Positions 17,101 to 23,377 of a stretch of 35,002 nucleotides of DNA are shown one piece after another. The translations under genes were made by a program, and so were the position numbers. The notes under the pieces were generated by a model that worked only from the letters and a program-made list of their open reading frames with translations, did no database searches and was not told the origin of the DNA. Each line of letters starts with the position of its first letter. Positions within the stretch are counted from its first letter, which is position 1. This stretch comes from Desulfobacteraceae bacterium. GTDB taxonomy: Bacteria; Desulfobacterota; Desulfobacteria; Desulfobacterales; JAABSP01. The stretch is taken from the NCBI GenBank assembly GCA_011390345.1, contig JAABSP010000054.1, positions 1 to 35,002 of the forward strand, read 5' to 3'.

Positions 17101-18264
17101 TTCTATGACGGCCATTCCGGTGTTACTGCTATCCGTCGGCTCTCCGCTGATGGCAAAATAGCCTGAAATGCCGACATCTGCAGAATATCCGGTTCCTACG
17201 GTCGGGGACTGGGTCCAGCCATTCGTTCCTCGCTTGAACACATAAGAGCTGTTGTCGGAGCTGACAATGGCATAATCTCCGGAAATAGCCACCGCATGTC
17301 CGAAGCCCGTATCCAATCCCGAAACCATCTGCTGGAAGACCCATTCTCCATTATCATATTGGAAAATATAGGCTTCTCCGTTGGTTCCGGCTCCTGTGGC
17401 TCCGACGATCAGATCGTATCCGGAGATCGCGACGGCCTCTCCAAAGGAATCGCCGGATTCAGGGGTATCGGCATGCAGCTTATGCGCTTGACTCCAGACG
17501 TCTCCGGAGCGCTCAAAGATGTATACGGAGCCGCTATGGTCTTCCGTAGCAGAGATGTTGTCATCATCTCCGGGGGCGCCGACCGCCGCATAATTGCCGG
17601 AGATGCTAACCGCCGAACCAAAACGGTCATGATAAGCGCCATCTAATGCGCTCAAAGGATCCTCTGTGATTTGAGACGCAGCGCCGGTATCGGCCATCGG
17701 AAAGATGTAGACCGCACCGGTATCGGTCTTTCTACCGGGCGCTCCGGCGATCATGTACTGATCCGACATGTCTACGGAAGTGCCGAAAAAATTGATCGGC
17801 TCAGGATCATTGGCCCTCAGTCTGGAGACGAAGTTCCAATAAGTGCCATCCCATCGAAAAAAGTAGGCCGAGCCGACATCAGAGAGAGTCGTGGTGCTGC
17901 TCAGGATCTGATCGTCTCTGGGAGCGCCCACCAGGATATAGCTGCCGCTGATGGCTACGGCACTGCCGAAATTGTCGGTCGTGCTGTAATAATTGGAAGG
18001 GACTGCTCCTACGGCATCTCTGGGCAATTTGGCCTGTTGGATCCAGGATGTGCCGTATTGAAAAACGTAGGCCGATCCAGTGTCGTTGTTATTTCCGGGG
18101 GCGCCCACAACGGCAAAATTATCGAAAATCGCCACCGAACTGCCGAATCTGTCATCCAGTTCACCATCACTGGCAATGATCGGTGCCGCAGATGCCATGA
18201 CGGGGAAAATAGCCGCCAACAGCAATAGAACCAGGAAAAACCGGGTTGCACTTTTTACATTCAT
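11101..18264 (-). CDS. Giant secreted FG-GAP / cadherin-like repeat / dockerin protein
   Basis: The protein has 2,387 residues. A Sec signal peptide (residues 1-26, ending PVMASA) is followed by seven FG-GAP repeats (about 30-405). The blades carry DRFGSSVAIFDNFAVVGAPG-like cores, consistent with a seven-bladed propeller. Then come about 16 cadherin/Ig-like repeats of 100-135 residues, most joined by a VNDxPxI linker (for example VNDLPEI, VNDFPTI, VNDVPTF, INDAPTL). The C-terminus is a type-I-like dockerin with two calcium loops, GDLDGDGQLGLGDV and SGNNKIDMVDA. Such proteins are exported and may act in adhesion or in binding a cohesin scaffold; the partner is not in the window. ATG 18264 has AAGGAGG just upstream. 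ATG 18300, also with a ribosome site, would add 12 residues before the signal peptide. It is a single-gene unit with its own promoter and terminator. Confidence 0.88.
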   Translation of the reverse strand: MNVKSATRFFLVLLLLAAIFPVMASAAPIIASDGELDDRFGSSVAIFDNFAVVGAPGNNNDTGSAYVFQYGTSWIQQAKLPRDAVGAVPSNYYSTTDNFGSAVAISGSYILVGAPRDDQILSSTTTLSDVGSAYFFRWDGTYWNFVSRLRANDPEPINFFGTSVDMSDQYMIAGAPGRKTDTGAVYIFPMADTGAASQITEDPLSALDGAYHDRFGSAVSISGNYAAVGAPGDDDNISATEDHSGSVYIFERSGDVWSQAHKLHADTPESGDSFGEAVAISGYDLIVGATGAGTNGEAYIFQYDNGEWVFQQMVSGLDTGFGHAVAISGDYAIVSSDNSSYVFKRGTNGWTQSPTVGTGYSADVGISGYFAISGEPTDSSNTGMAVIEEVADLASGALSLPPTIQGLPSDEVQVRVGGTEKTFTFQVYDAETAEGSLTVTPTISDDTLGTVAVTDPVGGLDSTRILTITSKTKIDTGIVTVKVTDQDDPQNTTSVSFPLNINDPPTITPIEDQSMPERTDSSDPGTVVTFTASDKTTEAGNLDITINSSNTSLVPAIGLRLTQNATDLTKYTLEVKPALDKSGTSIISIDVEDEDLNVSTESFTLTVNGVPKITGLPESESVEQVSSITPYSYFLDIWDPYTPDGGSLSMVEVGKSITGTTATDADAVTVSITQTASTTWRLDVNVKANKVTVDPLAITVTATDTQGVFSSETMLFQVGLSNAPSIVFPQEGQTITLNEGNKFVPIEFTVSDADSAYDDFSGENGMLSVGLDPDRPLISAMDGRVTIQCDGKGLTGSHNCTLTITDPSPPQHIETTIYIRATDYHSPTADAYTDFSFIYNTAPDIEPSPLPNVEMDEDPDQPAVVDFIISDGVGETPLSTLINNVNVTAEPYPAGAPLVVNSPISYICNSDGTCSFQLDPLDNAFGKATITVSVTDGDGNTTNSSFRLSVAPVNDLPEIIFTAPTPISFLEDTSETINFQVKDVDGDNLYVEVILGDPNAGTTANTDLITYGYQGLNIISDGTKDGLDHWVYDITSAEPTEDLALQVTPNKNANSGLYGEAAITLSVDDKSGIAQTYTFTVYVDPDPDEPVITLPSPATVSTLEDTQVIVPITISDPDQENVTLTADASASAAMFESVVFQSTGTNQITAVPPLGQGLTAQLVIDPKLNQNGTASITFTATDAAGLKAEQKTLTVNITPVNDFPTISPIQDTSTPEDQEKKVYFTVGDIETSPDKLTVGAIWGEPDATIAGTIESAGIMQGPDAAGKVTLLLSPPLNQHGYADITVTVLDPQMIQEGNPPVTEIFRLTVNSVNDQPVLANLPQTVETLEDTPVTVEFNATDVETSPENLILTATWGETQMAKGTWSFTGPDAATGKVAMTITPAPDAYGSVPVTITVTDVPEAGEQVLSDEGSFTLYVTGVNDRPEIEPDGPLAIESDEDIFISPEFTVSDPDTLAENIEVKVIENTNESLFPNPTVSCTIEGNYFKRCNMNVTPAHNLSGVGSITVRSNDFQLENGTDTLTFDITVVPVNDVPTFTLLDEDTFPIEIIEDQSRVVYYRADDPDEGDTATVEAGWVWTNPSTHTEKGTIVKGTDSRTYLEITPPPNLTGEAKITVSVTDGEETLYDSFLVKIVEINDAPTLSLDYDETGTSLIEDDPFEFSYTISDQETDTDLLDVGMVLWWKAKGSSDSDFKRMTGNYFQTLGTGDTRNVTFTPPADLAGTAKIEVTVRDQVPPNADNPPTAQQQPISVTKTILLSYESFDDPPTVTRIDPTTDPITMEEDGPAIEVTFEVSDVDSELQNIGIRAVETTDPGIFTDLYEQLYFDSQTAKQRKLTIDPPLNAYGVTNIEVTVYDKNDETKSSTIQFTLRVIGVNDLPTISAVMQDGQPIVPPVVADEDPDDATLQDVLTLSVDVNDPDGDTLIMGYDWVPQTTSDIGGVKGTIVFDEITAEGNVTFTMVPDTNDFGEAQITIKVKDSVDAAFVETAPFTLRIRPVNDLPTINLPIPGDPDIVYVPELDSTSVKFGVADIEDSVNLLTVYVQSDNVDLLPPYEPYVTVNRLTSPEANLTHEVILSPNAIPSDGSNEATVTIIVQDTDAGEQPASFKLVVTPLNVSRPSIQDIAAQVMNEDGVLTISFTASDRYSNVEIQSSSSAPDVIPEQGVTINKLGEDQFEVVIEPAANVPLTDSTAESTITLRAINESQGTNETSFTVTVKQVNDAPKLLNLPQFRTIPKQQSETIYFTVEDVETPLDALEITAVSSNAGAIPVTQPVLATETGDNTHKLTIGPTAGESGVKALITVVVDDGSGIPATNTDTATIEVTVGQLATGDLDGDGQLGLGDVITVLQVLAGLDVVDAYVEAEPSGNNKIDMVDALMLLQHVSGLRTIQ

Positions 18265-18305
18265 CAGCTTCCTCCTTGGAGTTTTAACATCTTCTGTCAT
18301 TCCTT

Positions 18306-18342
18306 CTCCTGCAAAGGGCTGTTGCTGACGACCCTGCCGGAG
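18306..18342 (-). promoter_or_regulatory. Leader hairpin upstream of the giant protein gene
   Basis: On the minus strand, CTCC...GGG (18342 downward) can pair with CCC...GGAG (ending at 18306), with an internal loop and a 13-base apical loop. The closing GGAG is the Shine-Dalgarno for the upstream ATG at 18300, so folding would hide that start and leave the AAGGAGG before ATG 18264 free. The structure was judged by eye and not folded by program. Confidence 0.35.
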
Positions 18343-18379
18343 ACCCTGGGGGGAATTTTTACATCTTGTCGTTTTTTTT

Positions 18380-18408
18380 ACCATAAAATTATTAATCCAA
18401 CAACGCAA
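18380..18408 (-). promoter_or_regulatory. Putative sigma-70-type promoter of the giant protein gene
   Basis: On the minus strand TTGCGT (18408-18403) and TATGGT (18385-18380) are separated by 17 bases, and the spacer side is AT-rich. It would give a 5' leader of about 110 bases before ATG 18264. Confidence 0.45.
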
Positions 18409-18890
18409 AGGGTTTCTATTCTTCACAAAAAAACGGACCCTTGCTGCTCGATCCCTGCTCATTTGTGATCGGAATTTATCGGGATATATGCCGTCAGATT
18501 CACAGGGATCGAAAAAGCGGCTATCGAGCTTATAGCTCCTATAGCAATAACTGTGCCATCTGTTGCCGGTTTTCCAGTTATGTAGAATGAATTTAATAAA
18601 ATACCTACCTGCTTCTTATGCGGGAATCCCTGGAATGATGGAAATCTTCTCTATAAAAAAAATTTAAAGCCGGTAAAAAGTTTGTATGATCTCTCTTTTC
18701 ACTCTTCTGCGTATACAATACTACGCCGAAACTGATCCAAAAGGCAATGGGTTTTTCCACAATTCGGAGAGGAACCGGGGGATACTGGAAAGGATACCGA
18801 GCGGAAGCGGTTTTTTAAGAAAGATAGAGGAGAGGGCCAATGCGGTTTGGAGATGACACTGGCCCCTGGCTCTGGGAAAGACGGGAAAGG
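18409..18890. other. Gene-free stretch between the giant protein gene and the ACT-domain gene
   Basis: No convincing gene is seen in these roughly 480 AT-rich bases. The clearest structure is a hairpin at 18520-18545 (GCTAT/ATAGC and GAGCT/AGCTC arms, 3-base loop). On the minus strand it is followed by CGCTTTTTC and could be a weak terminator about 350 bases behind the ACT-domain gene. The rest is unassigned. Confidence 0.4.
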
Positions 18891-19373
18891 CTATTCGTTA
18901 AAGATCTTAGACGCCAGCTCGATATCTTCAGGGCAGAAGACGAAGAGGCACTCATCCTCGGGGCCCGAAACAGAGCCATAGACATAGTTGATGTTGACCC
19001 CCTCGTCCCCAAACCGTCCCGCGGTCTCGGCAAGGGCTCCGGGGCGGTTCTCCAGACGGATCGCGATCACCGGCAGGATATCGAAGAGATAGTCGTTTTT
19101 CGACAGCAGATCGACGGCCTTGTCGGTGTTGTCCACCAGCAGCCGGATCAGCGCGAACTGTGCCGAATCCTTGCGCATGGAATTGTAGCTCGCACTCGAC
19201 GCGATCCGCTTCAGGGATTTGCCCCGGGCCTCGAAAAGCTCCTTTACGTAGCTGGACGCATCCTGGATCATCAGGGCGTCGATGTTGATGCCTTCACCGG
19301 AGAGCATTGTGGACAGTTTTGCCAGCTCACCGGGCGCGTTCTTCAAAAAGAGGGATATCTCCGTTCTGACCAT
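18891..19373 (-). CDS. Tandem ACT-domain protein
   Basis: This 160-residue protein consists of two ACT domains. The first begins RTEISLFLKNAPGELAKLST with GINIDALMI; the second is AIRLENRPGALAETAGRFG with GVNINYVYGS. ACT pairs bind small ligands, usually amino acids, and regulate metabolic enzymes or act as stand-alone sensors. A charged insert of about 30 residues (around 43-73, including ELFEARGKSLKRIA) lengthens the first domain compared with the usual ~140-residue proteins of this class. AGGAG lies 7 bases before the ATG. The ligand and target cannot be read from the sequence. Confidence 0.85.
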   Translation of the reverse strand: MVRTEISLFLKNAPGELAKLSTMLSGEGINIDALMIQDASSYVKELFEARGKSLKRIASSASYNSMRKDSAQFALIRLLVDNTDKAVDLLSKNDYLFDILPVIAIRLENRPGALAETAGRFGDEGVNINYVYGSVSGPEDECLFVFCPEDIELASKIFNE

Positions 19374-19483
19374 GGTTCACTCCTGCTTCCTAATATAATG
19401 ATCGTCAACACCGGTCTTTTGAGCACCGGTTTAAAAAAATCGAGACATCTACCATAGAGAAAAAGGAGCGCCAAGTCAAACGC

Positions 19484-19537
19484 AAAAAAACCGGACCTCC
19501 CCTTTGGCAGATTCTGCCGGGGCATCCGGTTTTTTTT
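19484..19537 (-). terminator. Strong bidirectional intrinsic terminator behind the hsp20 pair
   Basis: CCGGA (19491-19495) pairs with TCCGG (19525-19529), with inner CCCC/GGGG and GGCAGA/TCTGCC arms. The structure is flanked by seven A on one side and eight T on the other. On the minus strand it ends the hsp20 transcript; the symmetry lets it act on both strands. Confidence 0.8.
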
Positions 19538-19582
19538 AGAGACTGGCTTCGGCATGGATGATCCGAAGGCCGTTTCTCGGTA

Positions 19583-19993
19583 CTATCCCGCGGAAACCGT
19601 GATCTTTCTCGGTGCGGCCTTCTCCACCTTGGGAAGGGTCAGCCGGAGCACGCCGTCTTTGAGGCCGGCTTCGATCCTGGACTGATCGATCACCTCTGAA
19701 AGGGTGAACTGCCGATAATATTTCCCCACGGGATACTCCCGAAAGATAAAGACCTCCTCTTTGCTCTCGGGCGGCTCTACCGCGCCCTCGATGGTGAGGA
19801 CGTTCTCCCGGAGGTCGATGTCGAGCTTGTCATTGCCTACGCCAGGCATATCCGCCAGAAGGGTCATAGCGGTCTCTGTCTCGAAGATATCCACAGCCGG
19901 GGTGAAGGTGACGCCGGGACGGGTTCCCTCAGCCGGGGTCGTCACCTCTTTTTTCTCCTGGGCCTGAAGCTCCTGGGTTCTGGTCTCTGCCAT
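19583..19993 (-). CDS. Small heat-shock protein (Hsp20 / alpha-crystallin)
   Basis: This 136-residue chaperone has an alpha-crystallin domain starting at TFTPAVDIFETETAMTLLAD. It contains the conserved AGLKDGVLRLTLPK strand turn near the end and a C-terminal ITV (I-x-V) anchor after APRK. Such proteins hold unfolded clients in large oligomers. ATG 19993 is chosen because AAGGAGG lies 8 bases upstream; an in-frame TTG two codons earlier is too close to that site. It is the second gene of a two-gene hsp20 unit, 59 bases after the first, and is closed by the terminator at 19484-19537. Confidence 0.93.
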   Translation of the reverse strand: MAETRTQELQAQEKKEVTTPAEGTRPGVTFTPAVDIFETETAMTLLADMPGVGNDKLDIDLRENVLTIEGAVEPPESKEEVFIFREYPVGKYYRQFTLSEVIDQSRIEAGLKDGVLRLTLPKVEKAAPRKITVSAG

Positions 19994-20052
19994 CTTCAAT
20001 CCCTCCTTATTTATTATCTGGATTTATTTTCAGAATCGATTGTCCCTTTAAA

Positions 20053-20505
20053 TTATTTTACGGTGATCTGTCTCGGTTTCGCCTTTTCGGCCTTGGGCAG
20101 TGTAATCGTCAGGATGCCCTCCTTGCAGTTGGCCTCCACCTTGTCCGGATCGATCTCTCCGGGAAGATTGATGATCCGGCGGAAGGTCCCGGCCTCCCGC
20201 TCCCTGCGGTGGTATTTTGCGTTTTTGTCCTCCTCCGCGATCTTCCGCTCTCCGGAGATGGCCAGGCTGTTGCCGGTGACGGTGATCTCCAGCTCTTCGG
20301 CCTGTATGCCCGGCAGCTCCGCCCGCACCCGGTATCCCTCCTTATCTTCGGTGACGTTGAGCAGCGGGAAGACGCCCGCCGTGGTCTGGCGGCCGGCGGA
20401 GACACCCTCGAAGAGCCGGCTCATCTGCTCACGCACCCGCTCCATGTCCGAAAAGGGATGGCTGTATCCGAAATTGGGCAAGTCAAACATTCTTCTTATC
20501 ATCAT
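20053..20505 (-). CDS. Small heat-shock protein (Hsp20 / alpha-crystallin)
   Basis: This 150-residue protein starts MMIRRMFDLPNFGYSHPF. Its alpha-crystallin domain includes YRVRAELPGIQAEELEITV and the signature EANCKEGILTITLPK, and it ends with the QITV anchor. AGGAGG lies 8 bases before ATG 20505; a longer frame from 20532 is not supported. It heads the hsp20 pair and is transcribed divergently from the RpoH-type sigma factor, which suggests a heat-shock cluster with two related but not identical chaperones. Confidence 0.93.
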   Translation of the reverse strand: MMIRRMFDLPNFGYSHPFSDMERVREQMSRLFEGVSAGRQTTAGVFPLLNVTEDKEGYRVRAELPGIQAEELEITVTGNSLAISGERKIAEEDKNAKYHRREREAGTFRRIINLPGEIDPDKVEANCKEGILTITLPKAEKAKPRQITVK

Positions 20506-20594
20506 GTTCGGTTCCTCCTGTCCTGGCGTCATTTTGTTTCATCGGTTCCGTTTCCGGGTATGGTTTCCCGTGGTGTTTCCTCTTTTCGACATGA

Positions 20595-20622
20595 ACTTTA
20601 ACCACGGAAAGGGGGGCGTCAA
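20595..20622 (-). promoter_or_regulatory. Putative promoter of the hsp20 pair
   Basis: On the minus strand TTGACG (20622-20617) and TAAAGT (20600-20595) are 16 bases apart. The -35 reads CTTGACG in context, close to both sigma-70 and sigma-32 -35 boxes. The -10 lacks the CCCCAT core of sigma-32 promoters. No CIRCE repeat was seen. Confidence 0.4.
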
Positions 20623-20736
20623 GGGCGGCTATCAAAATTTTACTTAATTATATCAATTTGTTGAATGGATATCTATTAACATTAACCATTGCTGCACCGC
20701 TGTCAAGATCCGCGCATCGGGCCCTGATGCAATTTC

Positions 20737-20765
20737 TTGACACCTCCCGACTTTTTCTCTATGCT
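20737..20765 (+). promoter_or_regulatory. Sigma-70 promoter of the rpoH-type gene
   Basis: TTGACA (20737-20742), a 17-base spacer and TATGCT (20760-20765) make a near-consensus promoter. The predicted start near 20772 leaves a leader of about 72 bases and rules out the upstream in-frame start at 20658. Confidence 0.7.
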
Positions 20766-20843
20766 CTTCCCAAGACGGTCTTCCATTTTTTTGAAGTTCA
20801 TCGACGGGGCATAATAGGCCCTTTTTGCCGCTTGAAAAACCAG

Positions 20844-21809
20844 ATGAAAGAAAACGACAAAGCCAGAAAAGAGACGCCCGAAAAGAGCGACATCCAAAAG
20901 ACCGATCCGCGGAAGTACGAGATGGTCAAGGCGCCGGGCAAAAGCCTTGCAAAATATGATACCGGGTTCGACCCGGTGCAGCAGTACTTCTCCGAAGTCG
21001 GGCGGTACCGGCTCCTCACCCGGGAAGAGGAGAAGGAGCTGGCGGCCCGGTTCCGGGAGCATGGGGACAAGGATGCCGCATATGTGCTCGTCACCTCCAA
21101 CCTGCGCCTGGTGGTCAAGATCGCGCTGGAGTTCCAGAAGATCTGGATGCAGAATCTTTCAGACCTTATCCAGGAGGGGAACATGGGGCTGATGATGGCG
21201 GTGAAGAACTTCGACCCGTACCGAAACGTCAAGTTCTCCTATTATGCGGCCTTCTGGATCAGAGCCTACATCATCAAGTTCATCATGGACAACTGGCGCC
21301 TGGTCAAGCTCGGCACGACCCAGGGACAGCGGAAGCTCTTCTTCAAGCTCAACAAGGAGAAGCAGAAGCTCATCGAACAGGGGTTCGAGCCCCAGCCGAA
21401 GATGATCTCCCAGCGCCTCGGGGTCTCCGAGAAGGAGGTGGTGGAGATGGAGCAGCGGCTCGGGAGCTGGGATCTCTCCCTGGATGCGCCGGTCAAGGAG
21501 GACTCGGGCGCGGAGACCATCGACTTCATCGACACCGGGGAGGTCTCGGCCGAAGAGGAGGTGGCAAAGAAACAGGTGGAGAACCTTCTCCATGACCAGT
21601 TGCCTGCCTTTCTGGAGAATTTGAACCCGCGAGAGCAGGAGATCTTCAACGAGCGGATCTATTCCGACGCGCCGCTGACCCTTCAGGAGATGGGGGACCG
21701 GTACGGGATCTCCCGGGAACGGGTTCGGCAGATCGAGAACAACATCATGAAGAAGATGAAGGTTTTTTTCAAAGAGAAGATTCCGGACTTTGAAACCTAT
21801 CTGACCTAA
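20844..21809 (+). CDS. rpoH: RpoH-family (sigma-32 type) RNA polymerase sigma factor
   Basis: This 321-residue sigma-70 family factor has region 1.2 FDPVQQYFSEVGRYRLLTRE and region 2 NLRLVVKIALEFQ...LIQEGNMGLMMAVKNFDP with FSYYAAFWIRAYIIKFI. An RpoH-box-like TTQGQRKLFFKLNKE follows. Region 4 is LNPREQEIFNERIYS with the helix-turn-helix LQEMGDRYGISRERVRQIE. RpoH directs heat-shock transcription. ATG 20844 is taken because the mapped promoter lies downstream of the longer frame's start. It has no visible Shine-Dalgarno, and an in-frame TTG at 20832 is no better. It lies divergent to two hsp20 genes and 25 bases before a metacaspase gene. Confidence 0.9.
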   Translation: MKENDKARKETPEKSDIQKTDPRKYEMVKAPGKSLAKYDTGFDPVQQYFSEVGRYRLLTREEEKELAARFREHGDKDAAYVLVTSNLRLVVKIALEFQKIWMQNLSDLIQEGNMGLMMAVKNFDPYRNVKFSYYAAFWIRAYIIKFIMDNWRLVKLGTTQGQRKLFFKLNKEKQKLIEQGFEPQPKMISQRLGVSEKEVVEMEQRLGSWDLSLDAPVKEDSGAETIDFIDTGEVSAEEEVAKKQVENLLHDQLPAFLENLNPREQEIFNERIYSDAPLTLQEMGDRYGISRERVRQIENNIMKKMKVFFKEKIPDFETYLT

Positions 21810-21834
21810 TCTGACCGAAGAAAGAGAGGGGATC

Positions 21835-22914
21835 ATGGCAAGAAGAGCGCTTCTTGTTGGCGTCAACCAGTATCGAAGTTCCGCTGTTCCGCCGCTGCGG
21901 GCCTGCGTCAGCGACGCTATCAATATCCGCAACATCCTGAAGACCTATCTCGGTTTTCGGAATGAGGATATCCGGATGCTGACCGATGAGAGGGCCACCA
22001 AAGCCAACATCCTTCAGCGGCTGGAGTGGATGGTGGATCTGGCCAGAACCGGAGACTTCATGGTCTTCTATTTTGCGGGTCACGGCTCTCAGGTCCTGGA
22101 CCGGGACGGGGATGAACTCTTTGACCAGATGGATGAGATCCTCTGCCCCTATGACATGAATTGGGACAACGGTTTTATCCTCGATGACGACCTGGGCCGG
22201 ATCTTTGGCCGTCTTAACGGCCGGGAGAATGTCCTTGCGGAGGTGATCATTGACTCCTGCCATTCCGGCACGGTTCTCAGGAGTCTGGATTGGAATGATC
22301 CCTGCATAGACCCCGGAATCAATCCCTGTGATGTCGAATATCGGGACCGGTTTCTGCAACCCCCCGCAGATATTGTGAGCCGGTTTGAAGGGGATGTGTA
22401 CCCGCTGCGGAGCCTTGCAACCCTTGTTTCCGACATGAAAAACCAGATTCTTTGGACCGCAAGCCGGGAGGATCAGAAATCGGCAGAGGATTTCTTCGAC
22501 GGCCGGCCCGCGGGCGTCTTTACCTATTTTTTCTGCAAGCACATTCGGGATACGGGGGGGGATATCACCCGCCAGGAGCTTCTGGAGAGAATCCAAAGTT
22601 CCATGAACTTCCACCATTATTCCCAGATTCCCCAGATCGAGACCGGAGAAAGCGGCCTCCTCACCGGCAATGTGCTCCAGGTTCGGCTGCAGGAAAGGGA
22701 AGAGCTGCGGATTCTTTATCTCAAAACCCCCTATATGCGGGGTGATGATGTGAAGAGCGTACAGGAGGCGCTGATTACAAATGGCCATTCCATTACAGCC
22801 GACGGGGTTTTCGGCCCCAATACCCATCGGGCTGTGGTCGCGTTTCAGCAGCAGAAGGGGCTGACACCGGACGGAGTGGTGGGCCCCATCACAAGGGGGA
22901 CTCTTTGGCAATGA
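21835..22914 (+). CDS. Metacaspase-like (C14) protease with C-terminal peptidoglycan-binding domain
   Basis: This 359-residue protein has a caspase-fold domain over residues 1-280. It starts ARRALLVGVNQY, with the catalytic His83 in FYFAGHGSQ and Cys142 in IIDSCHSGT. An acidic DRDGDELFDQMDE (89-101) may bind calcium, and WTASREDQKSAEDF is typical of bacterial metacaspases. Residues about 293-357 form a PG_binding_1 helical domain (MRGDDVKSVQEALI, ADGVFGPNTHRAVVAFQQ). No signal peptide is visible. Bacterial metacaspases usually cut after Arg/Lys. AGAGGGG lies a few bases before the ATG, and the gene is 25 bases behind rpoH, so they are probably one transcript. The substrate is unknown. Confidence 0.88.
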   Translation: MARRALLVGVNQYRSSAVPPLRACVSDAINIRNILKTYLGFRNEDIRMLTDERATKANILQRLEWMVDLARTGDFMVFYFAGHGSQVLDRDGDELFDQMDEILCPYDMNWDNGFILDDDLGRIFGRLNGRENVLAEVIIDSCHSGTVLRSLDWNDPCIDPGINPCDVEYRDRFLQPPADIVSRFEGDVYPLRSLATLVSDMKNQILWTASREDQKSAEDFFDGRPAGVFTYFFCKHIRDTGGDITRQELLERIQSSMNFHHYSQIPQIETGESGLLTGNVLQVRLQEREELRILYLKTPYMRGDDVKSVQEALITNGHSITADGVFGPNTHRAVVAFQQQKGLTPDGVVGPITRGTLWQ

Positions 22915-22993
22915 AAGGGAAAAGATCTACAGCAGATTGATCCCCGGGGTTGCGGATGCGTCAAAAACGGAATGCATTGAAGAGAGGAAACTT

Positions 22994-23353
22994 TTGGAGG
23001 CGAAACTGATCTGGATGGCGTTATTCGGTGTCGGCGTGGGCATCGGCGCCTCCTTTTCCGGGCTGGGGGGCGGTTTTCTGATGGTTCCCCTGCTCCTATT
23101 CATGGGTTATACTGCCCAAAAAGCGGTGGGAACCTCTTTTCTGGCGATCCTCGTGATCTCCGTCTCCGCACTGGTTGCGCACAACAAGTTTGCAAACATC
23201 GATTACCGGGCCGGGATTCTGCTGGGGATCGGCGGGATCATCGGCGCGCAGATCGGGGCACGTCTGGTGGAGCATGTCTCGACGGCAAACTTCAAAAAGA
23301 TCTTTGCGGTGATCCTGATGGGGCTTGCGATCTATATGTTCGTGAAGAAGTAG
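22994..23353 (+). CDS. Half-size TauE/SafE (TSUP) family membrane protein
   Basis: The start is uncertain. TTG 22994 gives 119 residues and has GAGAGG about 6 bases upstream; ATG 23015 (MALFGVGVG) and TTG 22937 are alternatives. The protein has about four membrane segments with the TSUP signature GIGASFSGLGGGFLMVPLLL, then QKAVGTSFLAILVISVSALVAH, and a second glycine-rich segment IGGIIGAQIGARLVEHV. Full TSUP permeases have two such halves (about 250 residues). Only one is encoded here, so it would need to dimerise or is a truncated copy. It ends 24 bases from the convergent YitT-type gene. Confidence 0.8.
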   Translation: MEAKLIWMALFGVGVGIGASFSGLGGGFLMVPLLLFMGYTAQKAVGTSFLAILVISVSALVAHNKFANIDYRAGILLGIGGIIGAQIGARLVEHVSTANFKKIFAVILMGLAIYMFVKK

Positions 23354-23377
23354 ATCCCTTGAAGTATCCGGAAAGGA

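Larger units (their letters stand above)
20506..20843. other. Divergent intergenic region between hsp20 and rpoH
   Basis: These roughly 340 bases hold the hsp20 promoter (minus) and the rpoH promoter (plus). An AT-rich stretch lies between them at 20635-20690, including an unassigned TATAAT-like box. No gene or CIRCE operator was seen. Confidence 0.5.

Noticed and set aside
18280-18420. Cyclic-di-GMP riboswitch in the leader of the giant secreted protein
   Set aside because: GC-rich hairpins are present, but the conserved GEMM blocks (such as GGACGCAAAGCC) are absent.
20506-20700. CIRCE operator or full sigma-32 promoter before hsp20
   Set aside because: No TTAGCACTC inverted repeat and no CCCCAT-type -10 box; only a sigma-70-like arrangement was supported.
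20658-20843. Longer N-terminus for the RpoH-type protein starting at 20658
   Set aside because: The near-consensus promoter at 20737-20765 lies inside it, and the extra residues do not resemble sigma factor sequence.
23340-23377. Terminator between the convergent TSUP and YitT-type genes
   Set aside because: GATCC/GGATC arms flank the gap, but the stem is short and no T-run follows on either strand.
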